This document shows positions 24,140-35,125 of a stretch of 64,000 nt of DNA, piece after piece. How positions within the stretch are numbered: the stretch's first letter is position 1; each line of letters starts with the position of its first letter. A program made the position numbers and the translations under genes. The DNA comes from Vandiemenella viatica (Eukaryota > Arthropoda > Insecta > Orthoptera > Morabidae): NCBI GenBank assembly GCA_031002005.1, contig CM061919.1, positions 39,955,088-40,019,087 of the forward strand, in the 5' to 3' direction. The notes under the pieces were generated by a model. The model had not been told where the DNA came from and did no database searches. It saw only the letters and a program-made list of their open reading frames with translations.

Positions 24140-24205
24140 TTTAACTCATTACACAACATTTCGGCAGCAACCTCCACTGCCTTCGTCAGATAAACTGTCA
24201 AAACA
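24140..24205 (-). ncRNA. Hammerhead ribozyme-like motif, best candidate in the window
   Basis: On the minus strand: CTGACGA (24189-24183), stem II GGCAG/CTGCC (24181-24177 with 24167-24163), GAAA (24162-24159), a short loop ending in GTA (24152-24150). The next 7 nt ATGAGTT can pair with AGTTTAT just before the CTGACGA box (four Watson-Crick and three G-U pairs) as stem I. All core positions of a type I hammerhead with minimal stem III are present. Activity is untested. Confidence 0.6.
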
Positions 24206-24416
24206 AAGCTAAAATGTGACTGCGCTTCTATAAGTAGCCCGCTGCCGGAGAGACTTCCTGCTGCTCTCCCATTGGTTGGCGCTTCAATCGGCCTCAGATG
24301 GGATGTGGCCGGTTCAGCTGCATCTCGTGGCAAATACTTCGTAGTCAGCTCCACGTCGACATCTTAGGCGGTCACCCATCCAAGTACTAACCACGCTCAC
24401 TGTTGCTTAACTCCAG
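24140..24416 (-). repeat. 5S rRNA-headed repeat leading into the hammerhead-like motif
   Basis: Minus-strand 24416-24367 reads GGAGTTAAGCAAC, then GTGGTTAGTACTTGGATGGG and GACCGCC. This is the 3' two-thirds of 5S rRNA including its internal Pol III promoter boxes. It is followed by about 170 bp of unique sequence and then the hammerhead-like motif. It is too short and diverged for a functional 5S gene. It could be a 5S-derived (SINE3-like) retroposon or a PLE terminal repeat that captured 5S sequence. Confidence 0.65.
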
Positions 24417-24455
24417 GCTACTCGGGGGAGGGGGGGGGGGGCAAAAATTGTCGCC

Positions 24456-24765
24456 ATGTTGTCTTATGCCGGAAATACTTCTGGAAAGATCGGAAGAATT
24501 TTAGCAAGATATGGTGTAAGGAGTATCTTCCGCCCACCATTGAAGATACGGGATATGTTATGCACGGTGAAAGACGACTTCGGTCTTTGAGTCCTGGGAG
24601 TTTATTCGATCCCTTGTGAATGCAGCAAAGTGTATATCGGCCAAACCATAAGAACTATCAAGGAACGCTGCACCGAACACCAACAATATCTGCGGTTACT
24701 ACAATTGGAAAAACCCACGTTAGCAGAAAATGTTATAATTCCAAGTGTTTAATAGCCCACCAAAA
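24456..24765 (+). pseudogene. PLE GIY-YIG endonuclease fragment
   Basis: Reads GKIGRILARYGVRSIFRPPL, KIRDMLCTVKDDFGL, an in-frame TGA, then GVYSIPCECSKVYIGQTIRT and IKERCTEHQQYL. The GIY-YIG core is intact in sequence but lies after the stop. No RT is attached. A poly-G run (24425-24441) separates it from the 5S-headed repeat. Confidence 0.8.
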
Positions 24766-25329
24766 TACGACCTCACAGGCAAACAGCACTCGTGACATCA
24801 AGTTCTAGCAAACACTCTCTATCAATAAGTAATGCCTTGTTTGTTTCTCTGAATTGGTGTATAAATTGTTGGCATTATTGTTTTATAAATAGTGTGTACA
24901 ACCACAACAACAAAAACTCTCAAGTACTCCCACAATAGCTGAAATGCGAAAAATATAACTGCAGATTGCTCATAGAGGTTGCAGTGACTATTTCACACAT
25001 CCTTTTCTGTGAAGATTAATTATAGTGTAATTTCAGTGAGGAAAATTTAGTACTAAAAATAGTGAAATGTAAACAGATTCAATGTATAAAAACTGCTGAA
25101 GATGTCTCTGACAAGGAGAGAGCTTCAGTGCAGATATCGGGTTCCTAGAACTAAAACATTGAGTGTGTAGTATATGACACCTCTTACATTTCATCCTAAT
25201 ACTAATAGCTGAGTAATTTAAAGTGTCAGTAAGCTGAGCGACTTAAGTTCGAGCCTTGCTTTGGTGTATATATACATATTTTCTTTCAGTACTATTACCT
25301 TAAGCATTAATCTACACATATGTCTATTT

Positions 25330-25500
25330 ACAAATATAAAGATGAATGTTTGTTTGTTCTTCATACACATCCACAGCTTTCATCTGATATCAATGAAACT
25401 TTGCACACTTATCCTTTGTAACATGGAGAAAAATACTGTCTACATTTGGTTGAATAATTTCCCGTCATACTGTCATGGAATTTAGAAAAATTACTGAAAC
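25330..25500 (+). repeat. Helitron-type leader repeat, copy 1
   Basis: Reads aaagatgaatgtttgtttgt, cttcatacacatccacag, then a block on actttgcacacttatccttt. The same order recurs at 25836-25990 and, more diverged, across 26900-28700. Such leaders are common at insect Helitron 5' ends. Confidence 0.5.
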
Positions 25501-25555
25501 GAACATAGACCGAAGTTTAGGATGTGGAAGACTCTGTAGTTGCATACACTATTGT

Positions 25556-25790
25556 GGGCTGGTGGCCCATTGGTTAACACGCTTGCTTACTAATGTGTAT
25601 ACCGCCGGATCAAATCCCAATGGAGGCAAAGATTTAATTTTTTTTTTTGATCGTATGAGCCATGCCTGGACAGTCAGTTTTACAGATTCCACATTAAACT
25701 GTACATCCCACAAATTTTGGGGTGAAATGCTTGGCAAATTCTATAAGTGTACAATTTTTTCTCTCTCGAAGTCAGTGTGTGTATTATCTG
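25556..25790 (+). repeat. tRNA-headed SINE, copy 1
   Basis: The head has an A-box-like tggcccattggttaacacg and a B box GGATCAAATCC, followed by a body with gagccatgcctggacagtc and attaaactgtacat. The same body occurs at 26160-26290. A (TA)n tract follows at 25799-25836. Confidence 0.6.
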
Positions 25791-25796
25791 TACTAA

Positions 25797-25835
<39 letters not shown>

Positions 25836-25839
<4 letters not shown>

Positions 25840-25990
25840 ATGAATGTATGTTTGTTTGTTCTTCATACAAATCCACAGTTTTCATCCGATCTTGATGAAA
25901 CTTTGCACACTTATCCTTTGAAACAAGGAGAAAAATACTGTCTACATTCAGTTTAAAAATAATCTGTATAAATAATACATGTTGTGGTAT
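25836..25990 (+). repeat. Helitron-type leader repeat, copy 2
   Basis: A near-duplicate of 25330-25500 that begins directly after the (TA)n tract. Confidence 0.55.
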
Positions 25991-26071
25991 AATTACGAAA
26001 AAATACTGAACGGTGACAGACAGACGCAGTGGATGTGTAGGTCTCTGTACTTCCTGACTTCCTGCCATACA

Positions 26072-26370
26072 GTGGTCAGGTAGCTCAGTGGTTAAAGCCC
26101 TTGCTTACTGACATTTGGATCGTGGTCTACAGTTCAAATATCAGTGGAGGCAAAGATTTTGAAAAATTGTTTTTGATCGTAAGAGTTACGCCTGGACCAT
26201 CGGTTATTCGGATTGAATGTTAAACTGTAGGTATCACAAATTTAGAGGTGCAATGCGAGGCAAATCGTAGTTAGTCTTGCAATGCTGTAGGCACACTTTT
26301 TACGTTATATTGATCCCTCAGGGGTGATTCGCAGTGAGTGTGTGTGTGATCTGCAGTAATAATACTATAA
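26072..26370 (+). repeat. tRNA-headed SINE, copy 2
   Basis: Has a good A box TAGCTCAGTGG and a diverged B box AGTTCAAATAT about 45 bp later. The body has acgcctggaccatcgg and ttaaactgtag and ends in a GTGT-rich tail. No complete tRNA cloverleaf is kept. Confidence 0.65.
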
Positions 26371-26457
26371 ATGCGGAAGTAAGTCTGTATTTTTGTTACG
26401 TTCTGACGACTAAATGCGGAAGTAAGCCTGTATTTTTGTTACGTTTTGACGACTAAA
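26370..26457 (+). repeat. Two-copy 43-bp tandem repeat
   Basis: Units begin atgcggaagtaag at 26371 and 26414 and share tgtatttttgttacgtt. Confidence 0.8.
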
Positions 26458-26759
26458 TGCGTATACCGATATCGACGGAATTTGACAAGAAAATCTGTAG
26501 GGAGGGAACAGTACGTCTTTTTTTTTTCAGTATCATTAACAGTTGTAGTCACGAAATTTTGAGAACTAATCGAATGGTGACAGAGAGACGGATGTGTGTG
26601 TTAGTCTATAATGTTATGTCAATTGCACATTATGTTAATGTATAATTTGTTAATAAATTGTGTTTAGAGAAAAAACGTAGTATTTAATATAGATGTAGAT
26701 GTAGATTTCCTTTTCCTAATACTTTGTGTCTGCTTAAATGTTTCTGGCATCAGTTTATT

Positions 26760-28700
26760 AACCGACTTAAAAAAAAAAGAGGAGGTCTGAATTCGTCTGT
26801 ATTTTTTTTGTATGTAAGTTCAGCAATATCTTCTCCAATTTTGAACCGATTTAAATGAAATTTTTTTTAGTGGATAGGGTATACCTCCAAAGTGGTCTCA
26901 AATGAATTTCATTGAGAAACCACAACTTCTACCCCCTACCCCCTACCACCCACATTTTTTATTCGATCTCAATGAAACTTTGGACCTATATAGCCAAAAA
27001 TAAAGAGAAAAATACTGTCAACTTTTGGTTTAAAAAAACTGAAGCCCTCTACCCCTATCAATCCCTTAAATTTTTACCAATGTTCTTTATACAAAGCTAC
27101 AGTTGACACCATTTAACTGATCTCCATTAAAGTTGGCATATACATGTAATTTTTCATGGAGAAGGTTTCTGACAAAAATTAAATAAATAAATTAAAAAAA
27201 CCATCCCACGTCTCCCTTTACACCCCTTAATTTTATAGAAATCTACATTTCTTATCTGATTTTTATTGAACTTTGTCCACATATACTTGAAAACAAAGAG
27301 AAAAATTCTGTCAACATTTGGTTTGCTAAAGCTCAACCCCTTTCCCTCCTTCAACCCCATTAACTTTTGTCAATGTTCTTTATAAAAAGCTACAGTTGCG
27401 ATCGTTTGACCGATTACCATGGAATTTGGTGCTTACTTGTATATGTATTTTTTCACGAAGAAGATGTCTGACCAAAAGATCTAAAAACCACCCCTCTCCC
27501 CATTAAACTGCTTAATTTTTATACACAACCACAGTTTTTATACGTTTTAGACAGAACTTAGCAAATTTTAACTATAAAACAAAGAGAAAAATAATGCCAA
27601 CTCTTAGTTTACAACTGAACCCCTCTCCCCATTTCCACCCCCGTGATTTTTGTCAATTTCTTTTTAGAAAGCTACAGTCGACACCATTTGACCGATCTTT
27701 ATGAAAGTTGGCACATATATATTTAATTTTTTATGGAGAAGATTTCTAACCAAATAATAATAATAATAATAATTAAACTATCCTAGCTCCCTTTCCCTTA
27801 ATAAATGTACAAAACCCACAATTTAATCCGATTCGGTGGAACTTCGCATGCGTATACTTTAACCCAAATAGAAAAAGAAAAATACTATCCACATAACTTT
27901 CACAAAAACGCAAACCCTATCCCCCTTTCTACCCCTTTAATTACTGTCAATGTTCTTTATACAAAGCTACCGTTTCTTTCTAATTTTGAAGGAAGTATGC
28001 ACATGTATACTGCAAAACAAACAGAAAAATACTGTTTACATTTGGTTTCAAGAGTCCAAACTCCACTCCTTCCTTTCCATCCTTTAATCTACAGTTTCTA
28101 TCCGGTTCGGAAGGAAATTTGCACACGTATACTTTAAAACAAACAGAACAATTGTGTTTAAATTAGGTTGCAGAAGCCCAACCCCTCTTCCCGTCTATCC
28201 CCACCCCTCCTAATTTCCAATGTTCTTTATAGATACCCACAGTTTTATCAGATTTCCATGGAACCCTGCACACGTATACTTAAAAACAAAGAGAAACATA
28301 GTGTCTACATTCCGTTTACAAATCCCCACCATTCACTCCCTTACCCCATTTAATTTTCCAAATGCTCTTTACACAAAGCTACAGTTTTTATCTGGTTTCG
28401 ATGGAAATTTGTACATGTATACTTTAAAACAAAGAGAAAAATAGTGCCCTCTCTAGTTTTACAAAATCCAAACCATTCTTCATCTCCACACCCCTTAATT
28501 GTTTTTTTTATACATACCTACAGTTTTATCTGATATCAATAGAAATTTATACATGTATACTTTAAATCAATCAGAAAAGGCAGTCCATATTTGGTATACA
28601 AAAGCCCAATTCCTCTTCCCCTTTACTCCCACCCCTTGCAATTTCCAATGTTCTTTTAAAAAATCCACTGATTTAAATCTCTTCAAAATCAATTAAGCTA
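26760..28700 (+). repeat. Degenerate tandem array, unit about 145 bp
   Basis: About a dozen units share caaagctacagtttttat, atgaaactttgcac, acaaagagaaaaatactg and a C-rich block of cccctt type. Spacing of the agagaaaaata motif is near 290 bp at first and near 145 bp from 27868 on. The short ORFs here are repeat translations. Confidence 0.75.
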
Positions 28701-29166
28701 TTTTTAAGTCATGGAATAATATTCATAAAATAAATGTGTTGTAATGTCTCAACATGTACTTCAGATTTCAACTTAGATCCCAAGCTTTCAAGTTGTGAAA
28801 ACCAATTAAAAATATATATTTTCTGTATGAAGCCGGAGCAAACAGATATATTCCAGGGACAGATTTCTGCATGTGGTATGTATTAATGCCCAGATGTTAC
28901 ATGTTTTGGTTATTGACCAGCAGCTTTAACAGATGTTATGATACGATCAAAACATTGCCTGGACCAAAATGTAAACTGACATTCCTTAACACAACACCCA
29001 ATTCACTCCATTCTGTAAGTTTTTGTGGTATATAAAGACAGTATTCGTCTTTGAAAGCAAGCGCTTTAATCCCTGAGCTACTAGAAAGTTTGCAAAATGG
29101 GAACTGCTGCGGCATATTTAAAATACAAAACAAACTATAATACCACCAAAAATCTAAAAATAAAAT
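28701..29166. other. Intron sequence, nothing recognised
   Basis: No repeat or coding signal that I can name. Confidence 0.45.
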
Positions 29167-29873
29167 AATTGTTTTAAAAAACACAAAAACTGTCTTAAAA
29201 AAATAACACTAAAATTTTAAAATAACTTTATACCTTGCTTATGAGAAAGTAAATCTAAATGGACAATATTTTACATTACTGTCATTGAAATTTTTACATT
29301 AATTAGTTATTTTTGGAGTCGGTGCCAGCAAAAGCAAGAAAAACAATAATGAATAACAATAATACATAAAAAATCATGTTACTGCTTACCTACAATTAAT
29401 GCTAGAAACATATTTCAACAAAACTGAAACATATAGATGATACGCTATGATATGCTAACTGTAAATCGTTTACTGCATGATGCAGCCTACCAACTGACTC
29501 TGTAGCGCCAGAGATATGCCTGGATGACCAATAAGGCCAAGCCACAGATTAAAATACTGTTAATTTGTTTCCCTAAGTTGTCTCCCGCAATAACACTATG
29601 TGCCTCACGACATGCTGTAAAATATTGGGAATTTTTGTTCGTACTCCTCGTTTCAGCTCTAACACCTCAAGAAGTTCAGTAATTCGATCTTCGCAATGTG
29701 ACAGCTGGCACAGATTGCAAAAATAACTAATTAAGGTAAAAATTAAATGACAGAAATGTAAAATATTGTCCATTTAGATTTACTTTCTCCTAAGCAAGGT
29801 ATAAAGTAATTTTAAACTTTTTAGTGTTTTTTTCTTTTTTAAAAGGCAGTTTTTATGTTTTTTTAAACAATTT
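29167..29873. mobile_element. Element with long inverted ends of about 165 bp
   Basis: 29167-29329 and 29704-29873 are inverted copies sharing tttataccttgctta, gagaaagtaaatctaaatgg and acaatattttacatt, with a spacer near 375 bp. This is the layout of a foldback or long-TIR non-autonomous element. No target duplication was confirmed. Confidence 0.65.
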
Positions 29874-30500
29874 TTTTAAATTCTTTTTTGACATGCCTTG
29901 TGGACATAAACTGGCACAATTTGTAACTCTATTGAAGCACAAGCAGCTAAAGTTATTAGTACCCAGAATCGGATGCTCATGCTGAGGAAAAAAGGAAAGA
30001 CCAATCTGAAATAAACCTGCCCATAGTTTAACACCTTGGGAGTGGCAGAGTGAGAAAAAAAGATCACCCATCCACCATAGTAGGAACTATTATGGTGTCA
30101 TGGTGTGGCATCAGCCAAGCAATTAAGCATTGGGGGTGAGGGTAGTACTAATCCAGTAAGTGATAAGTAAGAGAAAGTAAAAAATGAAGATTGTGAGGTG
30201 GAAATTACCGCTCGACTATAACAGTATTACAGGATCAGTGCAGTGGCCTTCTTTTGCCATTCAGTATTGGAGTACAGGAATCAGCACAACACGACGCATC
30301 AAAAGAGATTTAAAGGTCGCGGTGGTTGCTGGGCTGAGCAGAGCCACATTGACGAAATGAAAACAGTAAGTATGCAAGCTTAGTGAAAATTCCAAACAGC
30401 ATGGGAATCAGTGAGGCCACTAGAGGCAAGAGTTTAATGAAAAGAGAGAAACTGCGAGTGAGTTTAACGAAGTGTTAAAATTAATTCCTAACACCGTATC
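29874..30500. other. Intron sequence, nothing recognised
   Basis: No supported gene or named repeat. Confidence 0.45.
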
Positions 30501-30870
30501 AGTATTAGCATTTAACTAACTACATTTTCCCCCCAAAAATTTATATATCTATATTTATTTCCTCAATTTTTGTTTTTGTCTCTATATTCTGTACCCTTGT
30601 GGTATATTACTATCTCTATCACCTTCTGCGATATACATATTAATATATAACATCTTGGTACCAATGTAGGAATCTTCGGCGTGTGCACATCTCCCGAACC
30701 ACGTGACTCATTCTCTTTAACATGAAGAAGGTTTAAGACCAAAATATTCTGTACACTTTTTGTGTTCCTGATATATGTTCTTCTCCCGTCGCTGCCTTCA
30801 ACTTTGGTGAGTAATGAGTCATTTTCCGTTTCCTTGTAATTTATATTGCTAAAGCCGTTTCCTTTTTCCT
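30500..30870 (+). repeat. PLE-2 3' region, degraded copy
   Basis: Lines up with 60420-60710: an AT/T-rich tract, then ATGAAGA (30722-30728), GGT/ACC stem, AAAATATT and a tail ending in cgctgccttcaacttt. The equivalent at 60610 follows a PLE endonuclease ORF. The hammerhead-like core is damaged (AAAA for GAAA). Confidence 0.5.
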
Positions 30871-30884
30871 TTGTTTAATTATTT

Positions 30885-30930
30885 TTCTTAATATATGATG
30901 TGACCATGGCGGAGACCTTAATCTTTAATC
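30885..30930 (+). repeat. 166-bp repeat unit, left half cut by hAT-2
   Basis: Reads atatgatgtgaccatggcgg then agaccttaatctttaa, the standard unit, and stops. The unit resumes at 33254 with ctttaaaatcatacctcatt. Confidence 0.85.
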
Positions 30931-33253
30931 AAACTCAATTTTGCAGAGGGCCGTAAATTAAATTTAGAATGTGTAGGCGGGTCAGATTCAAATAAAAAAA
31001 TGTAGTGAATTATTATAACATTTTATTTATTTAATTGTATAGTATATAATATACGGTTGTTAAAAATCATATCAAAGTTATAAAAGAGGGTAATCATTTT
31101 GAGCTCGAGGATCCAGATACCTGATTTATCTTGTTTTTGACAAGCTCATTGATGTCAGGTATCATATTTGTTATAGTTATTTTAAGAATTGATTGGAGAT
31201 GTTCATTTGTAAGTCTTGTGCGATGTTTGTTATTATTTATTTTCTCGGCGGAAAACATCTGCTCACATAAATAGGTGCTACCAAACATGCTCGGAATGCA
31301 TGCTGCATGCTTTTTTAATTCCGGGTAGTTATCCAAACTCTTGAAATATTGTGCATAAAATGTAAGAGCGTAACCTCTTTAATTTTTTTCTTTCAAAATA
31401 CTGTCCGATTGAAGATCTATCAACTCCATTTGCAAATGAACTGGTGCCTGTGATGCTTCAAAATTGAGTGGATTGTTGAAAATTGGGAATTCCATTTCAT
31501 TCATTTTGTGGAAGTCATCAAAATGATTGTTGAATTCCATGATCAGATTTTGCAGAAGTTGAGAATATTGATCCAATTTTTTTTGGTTCACTGTGCCAAA
31601 TGATTTTAAATGAGGGAAATGATCCAAAGTTTGATTTTTTATCCGATTTTCCCACAGCCTCAACTTTGTTTCAAATGCTTGAATACATGAATACATTTGA
31701 GTGACAATCAGATTTTTACCCTGTAATTTTACATTAAGATCAGTCAAGTGTTTATTCATATCTACCAAAAAGGCACAATCAACCCACCAGTCATTGTCAT
31801 AATCAATTGGGTTCCCTTTTTCTAACATGAAAGCTTGAATAGGGTCACGTAATGCAAAAAATCTTTCTAAAACTACTCCTCGACTGAGCCAACAAACTTC
31901 AGTGAATTAAAGGACATCAGAAAACTTTTCAGCCAAATCTTGTAAAAACTGTCTGAACTGTCGGTGATTTAGTCCTCTGCTCCTTATAAAATTTACTATA
32001 TTAATTATAGGTTGCATGACATGGTCCATTTTTAAATGTTTGGATGCCAATGATTCCTGATGAATTATACACTGAAATCCCACAAAATTCCCCGATGTTT
32101 TCTGTTTTAATTTAGTTACAACGCCCGAATGTTTTCCAGCCATGCCAGGAGCGCCATCCGTAGTTGTGCTGCTAAGAATATTCCAGTCGAGTTCATATTC
32201 TGCTATCAAATGCTCAATTGCAGAATAAATATCGTTTGCTGTTATAGTACCTGTCAATGGAATGCACTTTAATAGTTCTTCAGTTATTTCAAAGTTACTG
32301 TTAATACCTGGCATAAAAACAAGTTGAGCTGTATCAACAGTATCAGTGCTCTCCTGAACAGCCAGTGAAACGTTTGTGAATTCCTTAATTTTCTCCTTCA
32401 ACTGAAGAACCAAATTTTGAGATAAATCATTTATTCTTGAAACAACAGTGTTTCTTGACAGCGAAATATTTTTAATTATTGACTTTTCAGATGGAAATGA
32501 AACATCGACAACTTTCAACATACAGTCTTTAATAAAATCACCATCAGTGAAAGGTTTTGATCTTTTTGCGATTTCTAATGGAATAACAAAACTTGATTTC
32601 AGGGCATCTTCGCTCTCAGTATTAGCTTTAGTAAACATCGATTGTTGACCTTGAAGTTTAGATTTTAAAGATAACAATGTGTCCATTCTTATTTTTTCAG
32701 TGTAACAATCGAATTTTGATTTATGATTCGTATCATAGTGTCTCTTCAAGTTAAACTCCTTACAAAAGCAACTGTTTGATTGCAAATCAAACACAGTGGT
32801 TTACCTTTCCGTTCTATGAAAAAATATGCAATTTCCCATTTAGACTGAAAAACTCTGCACTCACTATCAACTTTATGTTTTTGTGATATTATTACACAAT
32901 CGTAACAATTATGGAACTTGACACAACAATTATGGATATCACACACGTACGACACAAACAAATGCACAATACCTTCACAATCGACTCAACTGACTCACGT
33001 TGTGCCAACACACTACTTTTATATCGATACGGAAGGTTCTAGTCTAGACTCGAAGTACGTGGAAGATTCCGCTTGTTACTAAGAGATGGCGTTACTGTCT
33101 ATCTCTCTCGCTTGTCTAGACACGCACTGCCCTTGAAATTACTTATAAATGTAGTGTGCGCATTTTAAAACTTCCGTAGAGGAATCCAGTGAAGTCTAAA
33201 AGCTTTAAAAAACATGATTCTTCTTTCTGTGTCAAATGTCTTTGACATCACTG
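30931..33253 (-). mobile_element. hAT-2 transposon inserted in the 166-bp repeat
   Basis: The insertion is bounded by ctttaatc (30923-30930) and ctttaaaa (33254-33261), a 6/8 match. The interrupted satellite unit gives an independent map of the site. The right end read on the minus strand starts CAGTGATGTCAAAG; a CAGAGGGCC lies 23 bp inside the left bound, so the exact left end may be 30954. Confidence 0.75.
31094..32967 (-). pseudogene. hAT-2 transposase (ZBED/GTF2IRD2-like), few breaks
   Basis: A nearly complete domain order: BED finger (KVDSECRVFQSKWEIAYFFI, PLCLICNQTVAF, frameshift near 32760, KRHYDTNHKSKF), ALKSSFVIPLEIAKRSKPFT, and DTVDTAQLVFMPGIN. TTDGAPGMAGKHSGVVTKLK and HHRQFRQFLQDLAEKFSDVL follow, with a stop near 31905. 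Then come TEVCWLSRGVVLERFFALRD, the helical region to 31379, a stop and apparent deletion, and FGSTYLCEQMFSAEKINNNK with a C-terminus ending SGSSSSK at 31094. Much better preserved than hAT-1, so younger. Confidence 0.85.
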
Positions 33254-33560
33254 CTTTAAAATCATACCTCATTTAACTATATAGGTTAGATATGAAGGGA
33301 GATAAATGGCTCGTGACACAGTTGCAGAGATGTTGATACTTTTACCCTTTAAGGGTCGAAATCTGAAAAATTTCTGTCTTAATCTATGATGTCACCAAAG
33401 CGGAGATCATAATCTTTAAAACAATACATTAAACAATTTCAGATGGTTATCCAGGGAGATAAATGCCTGGTAACACAAAATACTGCATTTTAGAAATATT
33501 GTTATTTTTGTTCTTTAAGGATCGAATTCAAAAAAATTCCTATCTAAAACTACAAAAATG
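33254..33560 (+). repeat. 166-bp repeat, right part after hAT-2
   Basis: About two units with ttacccctttaagggtcgaaa-type blocks, gggagataaatggc and aaagcggagatc. Confidence 0.85.
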
Positions 33561-33850
33561 CTTTCTATTGATTAATACTGCTTATTAACTATTTAAATTA
33601 ATTATTGTTCCACCAAGCTTTGAACTGAATAATATTGTGCTACTGACAACGATTACTCAGTGACGTTAACAATCTAGCATTGTCAAAACCTTACATAACA
33701 ATCTATTAAAACCAAATTATAATTAAAACCCGTTTGAAATAGTTTTAAACGATAAAGAAAATTATACTCTATCCTCAACTTCACCTTCAGACGTAATGTT
33801 GAATGTGTGTTCATCTGCCATATTTCCCACTGTTGACAACACTCGCAAGA
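33561..33850. other. Intron sequence, nothing recognised
   Basis: No supported feature. Confidence 0.4.
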
Positions 33851-34092
33851 TTTTTTTTTTTATATCTGCTTTACGTCTCTCTAACAGCGAGGTCTTTAGG
33901 GACGGGAAAGGATGGTGGGCAAGGAATGGGAAGGAATTCGGCCATGGCCTTTTGAAGGAAGCATCCCGGCATTTGCCTGGAGTGATTTGGAAACCATGGA
34001 AAACCCAAATCTGGATGCCCGGACAGGGATTCGAACTGCCATTCTCCCGAATGCGAGGCCAGAACACTTGCCGTTACACCACCACGCTCGGT
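33851..34092 (-). repeat. tRNA-headed SINE (family S1)
   Basis: On the minus strand: accgagcgtggtggtgtaac head, B box near GTTCGAATCCC, body through ttttccatggtttcc, aatgccgggatgcttcc and ggccatggccgaattcc, then a poly-A tail (T run at 33851). Confidence 0.85.
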
Positions 34093-34269
34093 GAGACTCG
34101 ACGTAACTGACGACGCACTTCCTTCTTAGCAAGTCACATGAAATTGGTAGAATAAGTGAATATGCATTGCCTGAGAGTGGTGCTGTTTGTGCCTCCTCAG
34201 TACATAACATATGAAGTAATTTCCTAGATACTCAAGTATCCATTGCATTATCTCTGAATTTTGCAGTGA

Positions 34270-34385
34270 GAAGAGGAGCTTATACAAAGGAAATAGCATA
34301 CAAAACTCTTGTATGTCCACATTTGATTTATTGTGCCATTTGAGATCCGTATCACAAGGGATCGATTGATAGTACAGAGAAGAGC
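34270..34385 (+). pseudogene. Short LINE RT C-terminal fragment
   Basis: Reads KEIAYKTLVCPHLIYCAI, stop, DPYHKGSIDSTEK, matching KEIAYKTLMHPHLEYCCGIW and DPYRKGLIDTLEK of the LINE at 40207-39797. A small relic of the same family. Confidence 0.75.
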
Positions 34386-34947
34386 CATTGGTTTCAGGAC
34401 TACTTACCACAGTCCTCACAAAAGCATCCATTATGGATAAAATATCATCATGAATGAATTTGCAGACAGGGCTGTGATTGTCTAGCAAACATGCAGGTTT
34501 CATATTAATTTACGAGTGCGATGAAATACTTCTTCCACCAAGCTATTTGGGTCACAATGACAGGAGAGAGAAAATTAGACAAATTAGGTGTGGTATGGAT
34601 ACTTATATTAATTATTTCTTCCCTTGTGCTATTCATGATTGGAAGAGTTAGTTTTGGTTCAAAACACTTTCTGTCACCCATAGTGTTATGAACTGCAGAT
34701 AGCTGATTAGACGCTTAAAATGCATTGAACAATTTATTGTAACGATAATGGAAAGACTGAAAAGTAACACAAATGCTTGGGATGGAAATTATTTTCACCA
34801 AATATAGTTAGCCATATAAAAAGGCAAATAAAAAATCTGATGCAAGTCACAGAAAGGCAACAGGATATGTGAACAATATTGGCATGTAGTTTAGTGGTAA
34901 CTATCCAAGCAAAGCTGCTGTAAATTATTGAAAACTTGATATATTGT
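34386..34947. other. Intron sequence, nothing recognised
   Basis: No supported gene; one minus-strand 125-residue ORF overlaps the LINE fragment in reverse and is not coding. Confidence 0.45.
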
Positions 34948-35125
34948 ATATAAATAATGTTCTCGGGTGACTAGCCGAGTTATAGGAGTGTTATAATTAC
35001 ACAATATTTCGGCGCTCTCAATCGTTGGCGCCCAGAAGATGGCGCCAACGATTGAGAGCGCCGAAATATTGTGTAATTATAACACTCCTATAACTCGGCT
35101 AGTCACCCGAGAACATTATTTATAT
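34948..35125. repeat. Perfect 85-bp palindrome, 8-bp spacer, PLE terminal-repeat type
   Basis: 34948-35032 and 35041-35125 are exact reverse complements by direct comparison, with spacer cagaagat. The right arm has stem II GGCGC/GCGCC (35041-35045, 35058-35062), GAAA (35063-35066) and TATTGTGTA, preceded by CAGAAGA in the spacer (one change from CTGAAGA). The distal hairpin ctcggctagtcacccgag matches the PLE-like sites at 50465 and 12785. Confidence 0.9.

Noticed and set aside
24367..24416. Possible 5S rRNA gene
   Set aside because: Only about 50 bp in the middle and 3' part match; the 5' part and the gene end are missing, so it is a derived repeat head.
25080..25130. CTGAAGATGTCTCTGAC segment as another hammerhead
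   Set aside because: Has a CTGAAGA box but no GAAA or closing stem at a suitable distance.
25793..26068. ORFs with IYIYIYIY runs
   Set aside because: Translations of the (TA)n microsatellite.
26072..26145. Possible tRNA gene
   Set aside because: A box is good but the B box is diverged, the arms do not fold into a cloverleaf by eye, and the sequence continues into a SINE body shared with 25556.
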